Source: Proteobacteria bacterium UBA1847 | GTDB taxonomy: Bacteria; Pseudomonadota; Gammaproteobacteria; Steroidobacterales; Woeseiaceae | Assembly: GCA_002338605.1 (NCBI GenBank) | Contig: DDIP01000230.1 | Span: forward strand, 1 to 5,594 | Direction of reading: 5' to 3' | Length of the DNA stretch: 5,594 nt | Shown: one piece after another, positions 4,661 through 5,594 of the stretch | How positions within the stretch are numbered: position 1 is the first letter of the stretch | How the letters are laid out: each line of letters starts with the position of its first letter | The notes under the pieces: generated by a model | What the model was told of the DNA's origin: nothing | The model's input: only the letters and a program-made list of their open reading frames with translations | Databases searched by the model: none | Translations under genes and position numbers: made by a program

Positions 4661-5594
4661 ATGAGTACCTACGACATCGAAGAGGCTGAAAAGCTAGAAC
4701 AAAAATATGACTCTGCGCTGCAGACAAGAGCGGTAAGCCCCTTTCTGGCCGGTTTCGTCTTTCTCTTTTCTCTAGCGCTCGCGTCATATCACTACATTAC
4801 GGCCGGTATCGGCGTGCCAGTGGACTACTGGCACATGGGAATTTTTTTGTCGGGCATTATCACATTGATCTTCATCACCTACCCGATGATGAAGCGGGAT
4901 CGGAACGGCGACCTCCACCCAAATACGTGGTATCGCTTTGGAAATGTGCCGATCTTAGATTGGGCATTCATTCTCGCCGGTATCATAACGTCCCTATACA
5001 TCGGCGTGACCTGGTATGGCCTCAATCTCTCGCTGTTTGGAATTGATCTCTCTCTTCCGACCCAAGTCATGCGTCAAGGCGATCCAGCCACGATTGACGT
5101 TGTTTTTGGGACGATCCTAATAGTCGTGCTGCTCGAGGCAGTTCGTCGGACACTTGGTATCGTGGTGCCCATCATCATTCTATTTTTTACCTGCTACGCA
5201 GTCTTCGGGCGATATATCCCCATCGATGCTGTGAGGCACCCGGGGATCGGTTGGTCACAATTCATCAACAATATGTACTTCCCCGCCGAAGGCATTTTTG
5301 GAGTGACACTCTGGATCATATCCACTGTAGTTTTTCAATTCATCATTTTCGGAGTCGTCGCTCAAAGAATGGGCCTTGGGCAATTCTTCGTGGATTTGGC
5401 GACTGTCGTTGCCGGAAGATACACAGGTGGCTTAGCGAAGGTGAGTGTCGTTTCCTCGGCGTTTTTCGGGACGATCTCCGGCTCGTCGATCGCAAACACG
5501 GTATCGACTGGCTCACTAACAATCCCAAACATGAAGCGAATGGGGTACCCTGGGCACATCGCCGGTGGTGTTGAAGCCGCCTCAAGCGCGGGCG
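4661..5594 (+). CDS. TRAP transporter permease, 4TM/12TM fusion type (5' part, cut by window end)
   Basis: An inner-membrane permease with small (DctQ-like) and large (DctM-like) subunits fused, the usual partner of TAXI binding proteins; it drives uptake with an ion gradient. The frame stays open for 311 codons to the window edge, so at least half the protein is missing. A charged cytoplasmic N-terminus (1-25) precedes hydrophobic segments at about 27-48, 57-77, 98-118, 145-161, 165-183 and 212-234. The family signature EAVRRTLGIVVPIIILFF spans 159-176. GIFGVTLWI and FIIFGVVAQRMGLGQFFVDLA follow. Next comes the DctM-domain core GGLAKVSVVSSAFFGTISGS continuing through SSIANTVSTGSLTIPNMKRMGY (256-296) and AGGVEAASSAG at the edge. 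The ATG is preceded by a modest GGAAG at 4651-4655; an ATG at 4656 closes at once with TGA. It is probably co-transcribed with the binding protein across a 117-bp spacer. Confidence 0.94.
   Translation, partial: MSTYDIEEAEKLEQKYDSALQTRAVSPFLAGFVFLFSLALASYHYITAGIGVPVDYWHMGIFLSGIITLIFITYPMMKRDRNGDLHPNTWYRFGNVPILDWAFILAGIITSLYIGVTWYGLNLSLFGIDLSLPTQVMRQGDPATIDVVFGTILIVVLLEAVRRTLGIVVPIIILFFTCYAVFGRYIPIDAVRHPGIGWSQFINNMYFPAEGIFGVTLWIISTVVFQFIIFGVVAQRMGLGQFFVDLATVVAGRYTGGLAKVSVVSSAFFGTISGSSIANTVSTGSLTIPNMKRMGYPGHIAGGVEAASSAG

Noticed and set aside
1..5594. CRISPR array, tRNA/rRNA, transposase or phage att structures
   Set aside because: No repeat-spacer pattern, no tRNA-like cloverleaf, no insertion-sequence ends and no mobile-element gene were seen on either strand.

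Overview
The window looks like a substrate uptake-and-catabolism island from a Gram-negative proteobacterium, most likely an alphaproteobacterium. The reasons are the moderately high GC content, a LysR-type regulator of the OccR/NocR style, an enolase-superfamily enzyme next to a D-2-hydroxyacid dehydrogenase, and a TAXI-type TRAP transporter. Species cannot be read from the sequence.

Layout: positions 1-99 hold no gene I can support. Positions 100-165 form a promoter/operator. An operon on the + strand follows: an enolase-superfamily (mandelate racemase/sugar-acid dehydratase-like) enzyme (191-1360), then, after 4 bp, a D-isomer-specific 2-hydroxyacid dehydrogenase (1365-2372). A LysR-family regulator lies convergently on the - strand (2376-3368), with only 3 bp between the two stop codons. 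Divergent from the regulator is a TRAP transporter operon: a periplasmic TAXI-family solute-binding protein (3539-4543), a 117-bp spacer with a strong hairpin, and the 5' part of a 4TM/12TM fused TRAP permease (4661 to the window end, cut off by the window edge).

The most informative signal is non-coding. The promoter regions of the two + strand operons align without gaps over 66 bp (100-165 against 3373-3438; 42 identities by hand count). They share ATAACAT-N4-GCATAGCT, which contains a LysR-type T-N11-A box, then GATATT 12 bp further on, then a -10-like TAGACT/TAGAAT block. If the -10 assignment is right, the box is centred near -65 in both promoters, the usual LysR recognition position. 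This ties the enzymes and the transporter to one regulator, presumably the LysR gene between them. The box near 3373-3391 also lies 4 bp upstream of the regulator's own start codon, which suggests autoregulation.

Inferred working model: an organic acid (perhaps a sugar acid) is captured in the periplasm by the TAXI protein and imported by the Na+- or H+-coupled permease. It is then processed by the enolase-superfamily enzyme (racemization, dehydration or cycloisomerization) and by NAD(P)H-dependent 2-keto/2-hydroxy acid interconversion, with the LysR protein sensing substrate or intermediate. The substrate is unknown, and the enzyme's active-site pattern (K-x-Y, D-x-S) does not match the textbook specificities I can recall.
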